DNA from: Methanoregula sp.
GTDB taxonomy: Archaea > Halobacteriota > Methanomicrobia > Methanomicrobiales > Methanospirillaceae
Length of the DNA: 64,000 nucleotides
Assembly: GCA_041645435.1 (NCBI GenBank)
Contig: JBAZQB010000002.1
Coordinates: 558,001 to 622,000, forward strand
Reading direction: 5' to 3'
Part shown: piece after piece, positions 8,682 through 17,265 of the stretch
Position numbering within the stretch: position 1 is the first letter of the stretch
Layout: every line of letters begins with the position of its first letter
The notes under the pieces: model-generated
What the model was told of the DNA's origin: nothing
Databases searched by the model: none
The model's input: the letters and a program-made list of their open reading frames with translations, nothing else
Position numbers and translations under genes: made by a program

Positions 8682-8847
8682 GCCGCTCCCGAAAGGACAC
8701 CCCCGCGGCTGTTCAACCGGTTTACCGTACGGGTGAATCAGTCCCCGTGCTTCATATCGAAGCGGGCAGGATCAACCGCCCTGCCCGGCGAAGCCTCGCC
8801 AGGGTGGCCAAGTGACCCTATGAGGTGTGGGATGGCTTTTTAAAGCC
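8682..8847 (+). ncRNA. Candidate structured non-coding RNA (string of hairpins)
   Basis: This GC-rich island in an otherwise AT-rich, gene-free spacer folds into consecutive stems. They are GCCGC/GCGGC (8682-8709), TTCAACC/GGGTGAA with one mismatch (8712-8737), GCTTC/GAAGC (8749-8763), GGGCAGG/CCTGCCC (8764-8786), GGCGA/TCGCC (8787-8800) and AGGGT/ACCCT (8801-8819). A GGCTTTTTAAAGCC palindrome closes the block at 8834-8847. Four of the stems abut without a single spare base. The strand is unknown; plus is assumed because artA lies upstream. I do not recognise it as RNase P RNA, SRP RNA, tRNA or a known riboswitch. It could also be a decayed mobile element end. Confidence 0.4.
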
Positions 8848-9063
8848 TATGAAAAACGTGTGATGATCTTCATTATCGGGATGTAAAAATATAGATTCTT
8901 CCCCGGTTCTATGGATTTCTTTTACTGTGCAAATCTCCCGGCATTCCTTAATCATGGAATATTCACTATTGTTGTATTCCAAAAACCGGGGTAAAGTGAC
9001 AGTCAGATACTATGAATACTGAACCCGAATTATTTCATCCATCCATTATTAATCACCGCAGTG

Positions 9064-9696
9064 TCACGGGTCCCCGTTCTCCGTCTCCTTTTTTTCGTCT
9101 TCCTGCCGCCGCTTTATTCCTTCTTCTGTCCGGGTATGGTGAAAAACCTCCCGGCGTGCGGATGGGAAACCACATGCGGCGAGTGCTTCAGTCACATCGA
9201 TGTTACTGCCCTCACCAAGGGTGGCTGCGAGCGAAGAGAGCGATATGATGGAAAAGGGAAGTCGCATATTGAAGATATCAGCAATTGGTATTTCCCCGAA
9301 ATCTTTCCTGGCATAATTGCGGACGCTGCCCCGATCGATTACGATCCCGAGCTGGGCGAGGTGGGTGGCTGTGCGGCAGAAGGGTATCGTAGCTGCAAAC
9401 GTTTTGCAGAGATCAATTACCGGTGATCCCATGCGGGTATCCGGGTAAAACGGTTCATCTGCGTAACAGAGTATCTTGCAGGATTTGCAGTAAAACCGCT
9501 TGACCCTGACCTGGATAACGCGCTCTTTTTCGTTTTCGAGAATCACGGCAAACTGTTTTTTCCGGGTATCATATCCCTGGACTGCCCCGCCGCATGACGG
9601 GCAGGCTGACCGATTGGAAAATTCCATCCCCTCAAAGGATACGAGTGCGGTCTGGATTAGATCTACAACCATGGGGGGGAAACGGGGTTTTCTCAT
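9064..9696 (-). CDS. Conserved protein with zinc ribbon, transposase-like N-terminal layout
   Basis: This 210-residue protein is not recognised to family level. It has a four-cysteine zinc ribbon: CPSCGG near 33-38 paired with FYCKSCKILCYAD near 69-81. A helical region with CRTATHLAQLG and IDRGSVRNYAR (about 108-130) looks like a helix-turn-helix. This order, zinc ribbon then HTH, is seen in the N-terminal part of several transposase groups, but no DDE catalytic domain follows. The last 40 residues are charged (RRQEDEKKETENGDP) and probably disordered. It could be a free-standing DNA-binding protein or the remnant of a transposase. Confidence 0.5.
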   Translation of the reverse strand: MRKPRFPPMVVDLIQTALVSFEGMEFSNRSACPSCGGAVQGYDTRKKQFAVILENEKERVIQVRVKRFYCKSCKILCYADEPFYPDTRMGSPVIDLCKTFAATIPFCRTATHLAQLGIVIDRGSVRNYARKDFGEIPIADIFNMRLPFSIISLSSLAATLGEGSNIDVTEALAACGFPSARREVFHHTRTEEGIKRRQEDEKKETENGDP

Positions 9697-10095
9697 ACGG
9701 GATACATTCCTGTGCGTACTACCTGTGCTATGCAGTGACGCTGCACCTTGCTACAATGCTTTTACTGAGATGTTTTCTATCATCCTATTAATGCCCACTG
9801 TTAATCATCGAATTGCTGGCAATCTTTTTTGTGAGGCATGATTATTCATGGCAAATGTTTATGTCGGGTTTTCCATATTTGTTCATGCTATGAAAAGGGG
9901 TTGAGCATCCTCGCGTTCTAACGTTGAACCAGGTATCCGAAGAAAAAATCCCTGTATTTTGCTGTTATCCGCTGCTGTCAGCGTATTTTTGTCTCACATC
10001 AACATCACCGGTCAACAAAAAAGCGGAAAAATCGTTATCGCCCATAAAATTTTTTTTAAAAATTACTTAAAAAGGAAATTGGATTGCAGTATCAT
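9697..10095. other. Gene-free spacer, nothing recognised
   Basis: About 400 bases of AT-rich sequence lie between two minus-strand genes. No supported ORF, repeat or strong hairpin is seen. The promoter of the zinc-ribbon gene should lie at its left end, but no convincing TATA element stands out. Confidence 0.4.
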
Positions 10096-10548
10096 TCATT
10101 TCCATTTGAACATCGGAATCATTGGTTTGAAGGGTTCATACTCATTTCCTAAAGCTGATAATTTGAAGGATTTGGAAAAGACAACCTTTTCTTCATTTTC
10201 AAATGTTACTATGACCTTGACATCCTGGACCATCGAACCGAGCGGGTGGGTATGGGTTTGATCAACGACAAGTGAGGGGACATCGTACTCGGTGTTCATG
10301 GGGACCAGCGCCACATGGATATGCAGTGCGGGGGCATTCCCGGAATTTTTCAGGAAAATGGATTTGGCATCTTCTGTCAGGCTGGCATCCACATCGGGAT
10401 GTGACACGCTGTCCTGCATAATTATCAGTGACATAAATAGCGTGATGACCAGAATAAAGACAATTCCTGCCAGGTAGATATTGATAAAAAAGAGAATCAT
10501 GGTGATGGCAAGACCCAGCACCAGAACGATCTGAGATTTTTTATCCAT
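10096..10548 (-). CDS. Small membrane-anchored protein, unknown function
   Basis: This 150-residue protein has two predicted membrane segments at about 8-26 and 27-45 (LVLGLAITMILFFINIYLAG, then VFILVITLFMSLII). A soluble domain of about 100 residues with beta-strand character follows and contains a histidine-rich stretch (HIHVALV, QTHTHPLG). No catalytic motif is visible. The domain would lie outside or inside the membrane depending on orientation, which the sequence does not settle. It has no operon partner. Real coding is supported by the length, the ATG and the domain-like composition. Confidence 0.6.
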   Translation of the reverse strand: MDKKSQIVLVLGLAITMILFFINIYLAGIVFILVITLFMSLIIMQDSVSHPDVDASLTEDAKSIFLKNSGNAPALHIHVALVPMNTEYDVPSLVVDQTHTHPLGSMVQDVKVIVTFENEEKVVFSKSFKLSALGNEYEPFKPMIPMFKWK

Positions 10549-10984
10549 ACTGATGGTTGTGCATTCCCCCTTTTTTGTTTAACGGTTTATGTTTTAAGAA
10601 AAAACCTGTTCCTTACGGTCACTGCCAATCAGTCATTGGTAGTAAGAAAAACGTTCTTCAAAGTAAAATGGTTCACTTCACGGAAAAACTGCGGGAAAAA
10701 CCGCCCCGTCTTTTTGTTCCGGCTTTACCCATTTTCCTATGACTACTACCCGGATTGTCCAGATGACACCTCCCCGGAATGATCCAGCACCTTTTTTTCT
10801 CTGACTGCGCGTAGTAAAAAAAAAACTGTTTTTTTTTTTGCAGTTCCGTTTTTTGTTACGTTCCCTTTCCATGACATTCAAAAAGTTTATTAATAATACT
10901 ACTGGGTATAGCATATTCCATTAACTCCCCAGGGACTATTTTTTTCTAATCATTGCTGTACACGTGTCTGATTGACAAACAATT
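10549..10984. other. AT-rich spacer upstream of fdhC
   Basis: No supported gene is seen. The stretch holds long A and T homopolymers (A run near 10809-10817, T run near 10821-10831), which may act as transcription stop signals for read-through from either side. Weak TATA-like runs occur near 10886-10900. Confidence 0.35.
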
Positions 10985-11000
10985 CGAAAATTATTAATAT
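10985..11000 (+). promoter_or_regulatory. Probable BRE/TATA element of fdhC
   Basis: A purine-rich GAAAA is followed by TTATTAATAT, the best BRE-plus-TATA match upstream of fdhC. It predicts initiation near 11020-11025 and a leader of about 65 bases containing the GAGGTG ribosome-binding site at 11073-11078, nine bases before the ATG. A second, weaker box (GATTTAATAC near 11039) would give a shorter leader. Confidence 0.4.
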
Positions 11001-11087
11001 CCACACAAAAGACTGTAAATTGACCTATACGGAAAAGTGATTTAATACGTTGCTGGTATAGGTGGACATTTAGAGGTGTGTTAAAAA

Positions 11088-11966
11088 ATGGTGTTTCATC
11101 CTCCGGTAGCAATTACTGCAAAGGCAGGAGATGCCGGTAAGTACAAAGTCGGCTTGCCGGCCTGGAACATGGTCCTCCGTGGATTCATGTCGGGCGCATA
11201 CATCGCTATGGGTGCCGCTCTTGCAACGGTTTGTTCAACGGGAATAATGGCAACCGATGCCGCAATGCGCTACGGTACAGCCAGTGCAGGTTTTTCACAG
11301 CTGATTCTGGGATGCGTATTCCCGGTCGGGCTTATCATCACCGTTCTTACGGGTGCTGAGCTCTTCACCGGTGATGCAATGCTCGCCCCCATGGCTGCAT
11401 TCATCCACAAGATCAGCTGGGCACAGGTCCTGAACCTGTGGGTCTTTGTCTATATCGGGAACTTCATCGGGTCCGTCGTATTTGCATATATCTGTGCAAA
11501 CGGTCCGTTTGTCTCATTCGACGCTGCAGGTGTAGGAACCGTGACTGCGTTCGGTTCGCGGGCGATTGCCATTGCCGGGGCCAAGTGTGGTTACGTGGGA
11601 ATCATGGGATTCTATTCTGCATTCCTCAAAGCCATTGCCTGCAACTGGCTTGTCAACCTCGCCATCCTGCTCGGTATCTGTGCAGATGATGCAGTAGGCA
11701 AGTTCTTTGGTATCTGGTTCCCGATCATGGCCTTCGTTTCCAGCGGATTCGAACACTCGATCGCAAACATGTACTTTATCCCCGCCGGTATCTTTACCCA
11801 GGGATTCGTTACGGACCCAACCAAGATCGTTGCCAGTGTCAACTGGGTTACCATGTGGACGGCAAACATTATACCGGTAACACTCGGTAATATCGTCGGA
11901 GGTATTTTCTTCGTCGGTGTCATCTACTGGGTTGCGTTCCGCAAAGAGATCGCAGCACTGAAGTAG
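11088..11966 (+). CDS. fdhC: Formate transporter FdhC (FNT family)
   Basis: This 292-residue hexa-helical channel of the formate/nitrite transporter family is predicted to bring formate in as electron donor for methanogenesis. Family marks include FMSGAYIAMGAALAT in the first helix, the LTGAELFTGDAML loop, NWLVNLAI in the middle and GFEHSIANMYFIPAGI with the central histidine late in the protein. Length and helix pattern are complete. No formate dehydrogenase genes (fdhAB) follow here, which is unusual because fdhC is often linked to them. A nitrite transporter is possible within the family but less likely in a methanogen. Confidence 0.88.
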   Translation: MVFHPPVAITAKAGDAGKYKVGLPAWNMVLRGFMSGAYIAMGAALATVCSTGIMATDAAMRYGTASAGFSQLILGCVFPVGLIITVLTGAELFTGDAMLAPMAAFIHKISWAQVLNLWVFVYIGNFIGSVVFAYICANGPFVSFDAAGVGTVTAFGSRAIAIAGAKCGYVGIMGFYSAFLKAIACNWLVNLAILLGICADDAVGKFFGIWFPIMAFVSSGFEHSIANMYFIPAGIFTQGFVTDPTKIVASVNWVTMWTANIIPVTLGNIVGGIFFVGVIYWVAFRKEIAALK

Positions 11967-11989
11967 ATTAACATCCAATAATTTTTCCG

Positions 11990-12508
11990 ATGAAGATCGG
12001 AAATGTCGAAGTGAAGGTTTCAAACATCTCAATCGCGGTGTTTGTGTTCTTCACAATTTCTCTTATTCTTGCTTCCCAGTTCAGTCCTGAGGTTCGATCC
12101 AATCTTATCTGGATGATCCCGGCCCTGTTCATGCTTCTTGTCATTCCCGTTGCACTCAACTACATGAGCCGCAGCCAGTATGCGGATCTTGAACCTGAGT
12201 ATGAGCGCGAAGCCAGGACCGTGCGGGTCAAGCTGATCAATGAAAATATGATGGGAAAAGTCGTGCGGATCGAGGGCGTAGTTGAACGCGTCCATTTTCA
12301 GTTCTTAAACCGCCCCCAGTTTATTGTTGCAGACCGTTCCGGTGCGATTTCGGTCAAGATGTTTACCAGCCCGGATGATAACATCAAAGTGAACGATGTG
12401 GTTGTGGTGCTCGGCCAGGTAATCCGCCGGTTTATTGTTACGGGTGAACCGGTCATCAACTGCGTTTCGATCCGGAAAAAAAATGCACCGGCTGCGAGTG
12501 AAAAATAA
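11990..12508 (+). CDS. Membrane-anchored OB-fold protein
   Basis: This 172-residue protein has two hydrophobic segments (about 10-28 and 38-56) followed by a soluble domain with an OB-fold pattern of the tRNA_anti/NfeD-like kind (VVRIEGVVERVHFQ, FIVADRSGAISVKMF, VNDVVVVLGQVIRRFIV). The OB domain usually binds nucleic acid, but in membrane-anchored archaeal versions the role is unknown. It starts 24 bases after fdhC and precedes another membrane protein in the same direction, so the three may be one transcript. Nothing ties it directly to formate use. Confidence 0.65.
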   Translation: MKIGNVEVKVSNISIAVFVFFTISLILASQFSPEVRSNLIWMIPALFMLLVIPVALNYMSRSQYADLEPEYEREARTVRVKLINENMMGKVVRIEGVVERVHFQFLNRPQFIVADRSGAISVKMFTSPDDNIKVNDVVVVLGQVIRRFIVTGEPVINCVSIRKKNAPAASEK

Positions 12509-12571
12509 TACTCTCATCATCCTTTGCAGATATACGAAAACAAATACCATGATACACAGGATCGGGCAGGT

Positions 12572-13405
12572 ATGAGCAGTTCAGAAGTAACGATTCCATC
12601 AGACCGCAACAGGCAGCGATTATTAGAGTTTGCCATTCCCCTTTTCTCTTTTGGCGCAACGCTTGCCGGGGTTCTCTTATGGCAGATGGGCTTTGAGATC
12701 AATTTCCAGTTTTTTGCAATCGGGTGCGTGATTGGGTCCTGTCTTCTGGCCTACCTCGCCTGGATCCGGCCCAAAAAGGATATTGTGGCATTATCAACGC
12801 CAATCTATGCCTTCATTTTCTTTGTTGTGCCGACTGACTATATATCCGGTCTGACCCTTCAGCTGTTGTATGCGGCAAGTCTCACCCTGCTGCTCGTACG
12901 CCTGAAATACCGGTTCGGGTTGTCCCACACGGCGGTTTCGTTGGGAAAAGAACTGGCCGCTCCCATCAAATCCTACGTTGAACAAACCCGTGATGCCGTG
13001 ACCGGGATTTCCCCTGAAACTGCACACAGGGTAGCTGTCGTGATCAGCCAGTTTTCCACCGGTGAATACGGCGAGGCCGCCCGGGCTGCGAGTACTGTTC
13101 CCGGACGATCCGAAGAACTCACGGGAGATCCTATGCTGGTCCGTGCACTTGAGATCGTGCACGAGCATGCAATCCTCCTCGAACAATCCCTGTCCCGGCC
13201 GGAAACATACCGGACTTTTTTACCGGAAGATGAAAGCCTTCTGGCAAAGCCCCTGCTCCCGACATACAGCGAAGACCGGAAATTTGATGCCATGCTTGAC
13301 AATGCCCTGCTCTATCTCTTCAGTGCTGCCTGGCATGGGGCAGAAACCGATCGCCCCCACCTGCTGGCATGCCAGGGATTCCTGCTAAAATTGCTGGGCG
13401 AGTGA
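12572..13405 (+). CDS. Conserved membrane protein, unknown function
   Basis: This roughly 277-residue protein has about four or five hydrophobic helices in its first half (for example PLFSFGATLAGVLLWQMGF and AIGCVIGSCLLAYLAW). The C-terminal half is soluble and mainly alpha-helical, with no recognised motif. The frame opens 16 codons earlier, but the ATG at 12572 begins a more natural N terminus after GGGCAGGT. It closes the fdhC-OB-fold gene group, and its stop lies inside a hairpin that may end transcription. Confidence 0.6.
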   Translation: MSSSEVTIPSDRNRQRLLEFAIPLFSFGATLAGVLLWQMGFEINFQFFAIGCVIGSCLLAYLAWIRPKKDIVALSTPIYAFIFFVVPTDYISGLTLQLLYAASLTLLLVRLKYRFGLSHTAVSLGKELAAPIKSYVEQTRDAVTGISPETAHRVAVVISQFSTGEYGEAARAASTVPGRSEELTGDPMLVRALEIVHEHAILLEQSLSRPETYRTFLPEDESLLAKPLLPTYSEDRKFDAMLDNALLYLFSAAWHGAETDRPHLLACQGFLLKLLGE

Positions 13406-13428
13406 GATTTCTCTCACGAAAAAAAAAA
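13402..13428. terminator. Hairpin plus A/T run between convergent genes
   Basis: A GTGAGA/TCTCAC stem with a four-base loop (13402-13417) is followed by ten A residues (13419-13428). Read from the minus strand, this gives a T10 run just after the transglutaminase-like gene ends, the form of an archaeal T-tract terminator. Read from the plus strand, the hairpin overlaps the last codons of the membrane-protein gene. It probably serves the minus-strand transcript. Confidence 0.5.
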
Positions 13429-13443
13429 GATTTTTACCCAATA

Positions 13444-14394
13444 TCAGGTATAATAACTCAAATCGTATTTTGTATTGAGTGCCTGCCATGTCTGGTATTC
13501 CGAAGGTGACAGGTTTTTTACCTTTGCTTCAAGCACCGCCCACTCCCGGGCATCGTTGTAATCGTTCACTATGCTCTGGAGTGCCTGCCCGGTCCCGACC
13601 GGAGTTAATTCCAGGGTGCCGGTAAATTTCCATTGGGCGAGGTTGTCGGTTGTTGAATCCGTGATGATGTAGGGTTCCGTTGCCTCGATGAATGCATACC
13701 CGGAATTCCTGAAGTCATACGGTGAAGATGCTTTGATCCCCGCGGTCATGTGATCTTCGGGAAGGAGGTAAAAGACACTGGAACCAAACCCGAGATCTTT
13801 TAACAGCAGGGCAAGCAGCATTGATTTCTCTCCGCAGACACCCTGGTTCTTGTACAGTACCTCATACGGGTAACGGTATTGCTTGCCTCCGACCTTGTAG
13901 GGGATGTGCTGGACGAGCGAAACGGCGATCCGCGCCTGATCATCCTTATTTGGGGTTTTTTCCTGGATTGCCTGTGCGAGTTTTTCGATGTAGGGTTGTT
14001 GATCGGAATCTGTTATGTAGCCCCGGTAATAGGAAGAATTACTGTTGGCATCATACGGGGATTTGTACGCTGGATCCGGCTTTTTTGCATAGTCCGCATA
14101 GACTGAATCTGAAAGCGGGACGGACACGGTGCCCTTCACCCCGTTAAGAACATACTCAAACGTGTGTTCCTTTGTACCTGCGGGCAGCACTGCGGGTGCA
14201 ATTTCCGTGGGCCGGATTGTCGGGTGTGTTGTGCGGATCTCAGTGGCTGAATGGACTGTTGCCGGGGTTTTTTCACTGGCCGGTATTACAGGTTTTTCCT
14301 GTGCGGGACCGGATGTACATCCGGAGAACAGAGTGAGCAGGATAAGGGTGGTGATCACCATGCAGGAAACTATTCTTATGTGCATACAGTACAT
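13444..14394 (-). CDS. Transglutaminase-like lipoprotein
   Basis: This roughly 316-residue secreted protein has a signal segment ending in a lipobox (LTLFSGC, lipid Cys26), then a Thr/Pro-rich linker and a transglutaminase-like papain-fold domain. The catalytic triad is plausible: Cys187 in QGVCGEKS, His215 in PEDHMTAG and an Asp in the following PYIITDS strand. Such domains act as proteases, amidases or structural modules in cell-surface proteins. The frame runs 63 codons further upstream. The chosen ATG (14394) has AGGA six bases before it and puts the signal peptide at the N terminus. Confidence 0.75.
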   Translation of the reverse strand: MYCMHIRIVSCMVITTLILLTLFSGCTSGPAQEKPVIPASEKTPATVHSATEIRTTHPTIRPTEIAPAVLPAGTKEHTFEYVLNGVKGTVSVPLSDSVYADYAKKPDPAYKSPYDANSNSSYYRGYITDSDQQPYIEKLAQAIQEKTPNKDDQARIAVSLVQHIPYKVGGKQYRYPYEVLYKNQGVCGEKSMLLALLLKDLGFGSSVFYLLPEDHMTAGIKASSPYDFRNSGYAFIEATEPYIITDSTTDNLAQWKFTGTLELTPVGTGQALQSIVNDYNDAREWAVLEAKVKNLSPSEYQTWQALNTKYDLSYYT

Positions 14395-14522
14395 TTGAGA
14401 TCCTGATACCATATATTGCGAATGGCACCATGCTTCTCCCTTATATGAACCAGATGGCAGAGTCGGCATTTTCCCGGCAACAGCATTCATCCATACGATG
14501 ACCGTATCCCGGCCGATCGTTC

Positions 14523-15050
14523 TTAATACAATTTTGTTCCTTTCCAGTCTCCGGACCAACTCCCGGAAGATCCGTACCGCCATTCCCCGGTGAGTGACTG
14601 TTTGTCATCGGAAAGTTTTAAGATCACGTCGCCTGCCTGTTGCGGGGCCTGATAGGTGGGGCTTTCACTCCATGTGCCGGTGAGGGTGTTTCCTGACACG
14701 ACGCCGCTGATAAGACCATTGCGGTAGACATAGGTGCCGGTCACCTGATTGCCGGACTGTGACAGGGTCATCACCCCCCAGTTCGAATCCCAGGTTCCCG
14801 ACCATGGTCCTCCAGATGTCGGTATTATCAGCGTATCCGTCGGCAGGGTCCCGATGAGATAAAAAATTCCCAATAAAATGACCCCAAAAACGAAGAGGCC
14901 AACGCCAATACCGATCCCGCTTTTCTTTGTTCTTTCAGCTATCGGGGCGGGCGGTGTAACGGGAGGCTGGTACAGGGGTAATACTCCCCCGCAGTGTTCA
15001 CAGAATTTTCCGTCCGGCGTGCTTTTTCCACAATTTGGACAGATGGACAT
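14523..15050 (-). CDS. Zinc-ribbon membrane protein with C-terminal beta domain
   Basis: This 175-residue protein has an N-terminal zinc ribbon (CPNCGKSTPDGKFCEHCGG), a Pro-rich linker, one membrane helix (IGVGLFVFGVILLGIFYLIG) and an external domain of about 90 residues. That domain has repeated G-W/T strands (WSGTWDSNWG, GTWSES, GEWRYGSSGSW) like those in lipocalin-like or META-type beta barrels. The open frame extends 110 codons upstream with no coding character. The methionine of MSICPNC is the natural start. The zinc ribbon would face the cytoplasm. Function is not known. Confidence 0.7.
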   Translation of the reverse strand: MSICPNCGKSTPDGKFCEHCGGVLPLYQPPVTPPAPIAERTKKSGIGIGVGLFVFGVILLGIFYLIGTLPTDTLIIPTSGGPWSGTWDSNWGVMTLSQSGNQVTGTYVYRNGLISGVVSGNTLTGTWSESPTYQAPQQAGDVILKLSDDKQSLTGEWRYGSSGSWSGDWKGTKLY

Positions 15051-15240
15051 ATTCTCTAAACACCCCACGTTCAATGATAGAGCGATGGGGCATAAAAATA
15101 TATTGAACGCAGAATTTCTTGTTTTTGTCAATAAAAAAGATACCGGCTGTCGTGGCTGAGAACAATCTGGTTTTAATTTCAGGAACAGCCGGTATCGAGT
15201 CCTGTATGGATACAGCTCTTTTTTAAGCCTGGGGATATTG

Positions 15241-15300
15241 TGTCGCGATAGTGGATGCAGGTGCTGACAGGAAACGGGATGCCGGGGATAACGATGATCA
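15241..15300 (-). pseudogene. Tiny decayed fragment of the herA 3' region
   Basis: On the minus strand this reads IPGIPFPVSTCIHYRDTI. The intact HerA at 18069-19691 has ISTIGIPFPVSTRIHYYEDYI in its last 30 residues. The DNA is also clearly alike (GTGCTGAC.GGAAACGGGATGCC in both). Homology stops abruptly on either side. No start or stop makes this a gene. It lies just beyond the 3' end of the Usp-GNAT gene. Confidence 0.65.
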
Positions 15301-15316
15301 TCTTCCTGCCTCCTTC

Positions 15317-16591
15317 TTACGTGACCGGTACCCGCTTCATCGGGCAGACATTTGCGCCCTTCATGTTGCCCATCGCCCACGAATACCGCTCCCGGACTGT
15401 CAGGGGCAGCTCCTTTTCCGGGATAGGTACAAACCCGAGGGATGCGTAGAAATCCACGAGCGGCAGCACCGCGTACATGTACAGGACATTACTGCCACAT
15501 CCGCTGATCAATGCATCGAGTACTTTTCTGCCATACCCGGTTCCCCGGAACTTCTTCCACGTGAAGATCCCGTCCACCTCGTATCCATCCGGGTGCTGCT
15601 TGCACCGTGCAATGCTGACCGGCGTGTCCTCGACAAAAACGGCGAAGATCCGGTCGTGCTCCGGGTCGGATTTTGTCTGGTGGTAGTCAAACCAGATCTT
15701 CTCGGCAAGATAAAACTCGCTTCTGTCGAGCTCCCGTGACTGCACCACCAGCTGTATCCCGGTGAACATGACCAGCACGGGTTTTTTTATCTGTGCCGCA
15801 ACCTTCGATGTTGTAGTACCGAGGGGAACTTTTCTCAGGCAGTCCATCTTCCCGTACCGGGACATCATGACCAGCGAGACCTGTTCTTCGGTTGCAACCG
15901 CACAGATCTGGCCGGTCGGATCACCGAACCGCACCATCATTTTCACCCTGATGCCGGGACGGTCACGTTTGATCTTTTCCCTTGCGTCCGAGAGGCGTTT
16001 TTCCACCTCCCGTACGACAAGGTTCATCCGGTCCTTCTTCTCGATCTTCCTTATGACATGGAGGAGGATGATCTCGGCAACTTCTTCGATCGTTTCGATG
16101 CATGCCAGCGCGTCGTTTGCAGGCCGGGAAAAATCAAGCGGGAAGAGGATCTTTGCAAACAGTGCACACTCCGTCTCGTCGGGAACCGGCGCTGCAAAGA
16201 GGCCCTGCCCGGGGAACTGCATGATGAGGACATGGGTCCTGCTCCGGGTAAGGATCTCGTTGCCTCCCCGGCCGAGAAGACTTTTGCTGAGGAGCCCTTT
16301 TCTGGCTCCCATGATGATGAGCGAAGGTTTCTCGGTCTCTGCAGTTTTTAAGATTGCCGCGGGAATGTTGCCACCGGTATCTTTTACGATGATACATCTC
16401 ACCGCAATATCTGTATTCGTGATGAGCGCCTGCTGCCGCCACACCACTGCCTGCTCCCGCTCCATGGAATCGCCGGTGCAGCTGATATGGAGCAGGACGA
16501 TCTCTTTGACGTTCCGGATCCTGGCCGTGCATGCTACGAGTTTATCCGATGTTTCCGACAGATCGGTGGGGATGAGAATCTTGTTAAACAT
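15317..16591 (-). CDS. Usp-Usp-GNAT three-domain fusion protein
   Basis: This 424-residue protein carries two universal stress protein domains (about 1-125 and 140-280) and a C-terminal GNAT acetyltransferase (about 290-424). The first Usp domain starts with KILIPTDLSETS and has GARKGLLSKSLLGRGG. The second has KILFPLDFSRPA and ends in the nucleotide-binding form SRYGKMDCLRKVPLGTTTSKV. The GNAT domain has the acetyl-CoA loop KKFRGTGYGRKVL and FYASLGF. Fusion suggests that nucleotide or stress sensing by Usp controls an acetyltransferase, but the substrate is unknown. A similar logic is known for cyclic-nucleotide-gated GNAT proteins; this is analogy only. Confidence 0.8.
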   Translation of the reverse strand: MFNKILIPTDLSETSDKLVACTARIRNVKEIVLLHISCTGDSMEREQAVVWRQQALITNTDIAVRCIIVKDTGGNIPAAILKTAETEKPSLIIMGARKGLLSKSLLGRGGNEILTRSRTHVLIMQFPGQGLFAAPVPDETECALFAKILFPLDFSRPANDALACIETIEEVAEIILLHVIRKIEKKDRMNLVVREVEKRLSDAREKIKRDRPGIRVKMMVRFGDPTGQICAVATEEQVSLVMMSRYGKMDCLRKVPLGTTTSKVAAQIKKPVLVMFTGIQLVVQSRELDRSEFYLAEKIWFDYHQTKSDPEHDRIFAVFVEDTPVSIARCKQHPDGYEVDGIFTWKKFRGTGYGRKVLDALISGCGSNVLYMYAVLPLVDFYASLGFVPIPEKELPLTVRERYSWAMGNMKGANVCPMKRVPVT

Positions 16592-16683
16592 CTTAAGGGT
16601 CTTTCCATATTTTTTTACAGGATAGTGTTGTCCAGTTCGTTCTTATGTGTGTGGTGGTTGGGATAATGGCGGGATATCGTTGA

Positions 16684-17076
16684 TTACGATAGTGACGAAA
16701 AAGAAACGATTGGTTTAAAACCGGTGTCGAGCTCTTCCCGGATATTCCGCTTAGGTTCCTTGTTGAGGCCTGCGATATAGTCCTCGAACTTGTGGATCCG
16801 GGTGCTGACGGGGAACGGGATGCCGATGGTGGAGATGATCGCCTCGCCCTGGTTCAGGGTCTGGATCTCGATATCCATCCTGGACAAATCCTGCTTGGCG
16901 CTGCCCATGATGACGTCGCGGTCGCCCCGGTCGCCAAGACCCATGACAACGAACGTGTTGATCCGGGCGAGCACTTTCTGGTTGATGCTCCTGGGCTGCC
17001 GGGTGAAAACGCAGAGACCAACGCCAAACTTCCGGCCTTCCATCGCACAGTCGCAGAAGATCCGGGTTGAGGAGCA
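16684..17076 (-). pseudogene. Truncated duplicate of herA (3' third)
   Basis: An open frame of about 119-130 codons matches the C-terminal part of the intact HerA at 18069-19691 along most of its length (AMEGRKFGVGLC, VLARINTFVVMGLGDRGDRD, IIMGSAKQDLS-like segments). The P-loop, HAS barrel and Walker B parts are absent. Homology begins at the SSTRIF segment near 17076 and ends just before a different 12-residue tail. Substitutions such as FTRQPRSINQ for VTQQPRNIDQ, and the lack of a start with a ribosome-binding site, indicate decay. It is a dead 3' fragment. Confidence 0.8.
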
Positions 17077-17265
17077 GGCGGTTGTGGTAGATGAGATAGA
17101 GGAAACGCTGATGCCTGGAGTACCAGAATATTGCCGGGATGATGAATGTGATGAAGTAGTGCGGGAGGTCAGTCATGAACGGATCAGGATCTCTTAAAAA
17201 CCGTCCGGGCGAGGGTGTTTACCTTATTTATTTCCGCCTTCCGGTCATTCTATCAGAAACCGTTA

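Noticed and set aside
8624..8815. ORF of 63 codons across the hairpin block
   Set aside because: It lies over strong consecutive stems, lacks a ribosome-binding site and gives an Arg/Pro-rich peptide with no pattern.
14780..14800. tRNA-like T-loop sequence (AGTTCGAATCCC)
   Set aside because: It lies inside the zinc-ribbon membrane-protein gene, and no acceptor or anticodon arms flank it.
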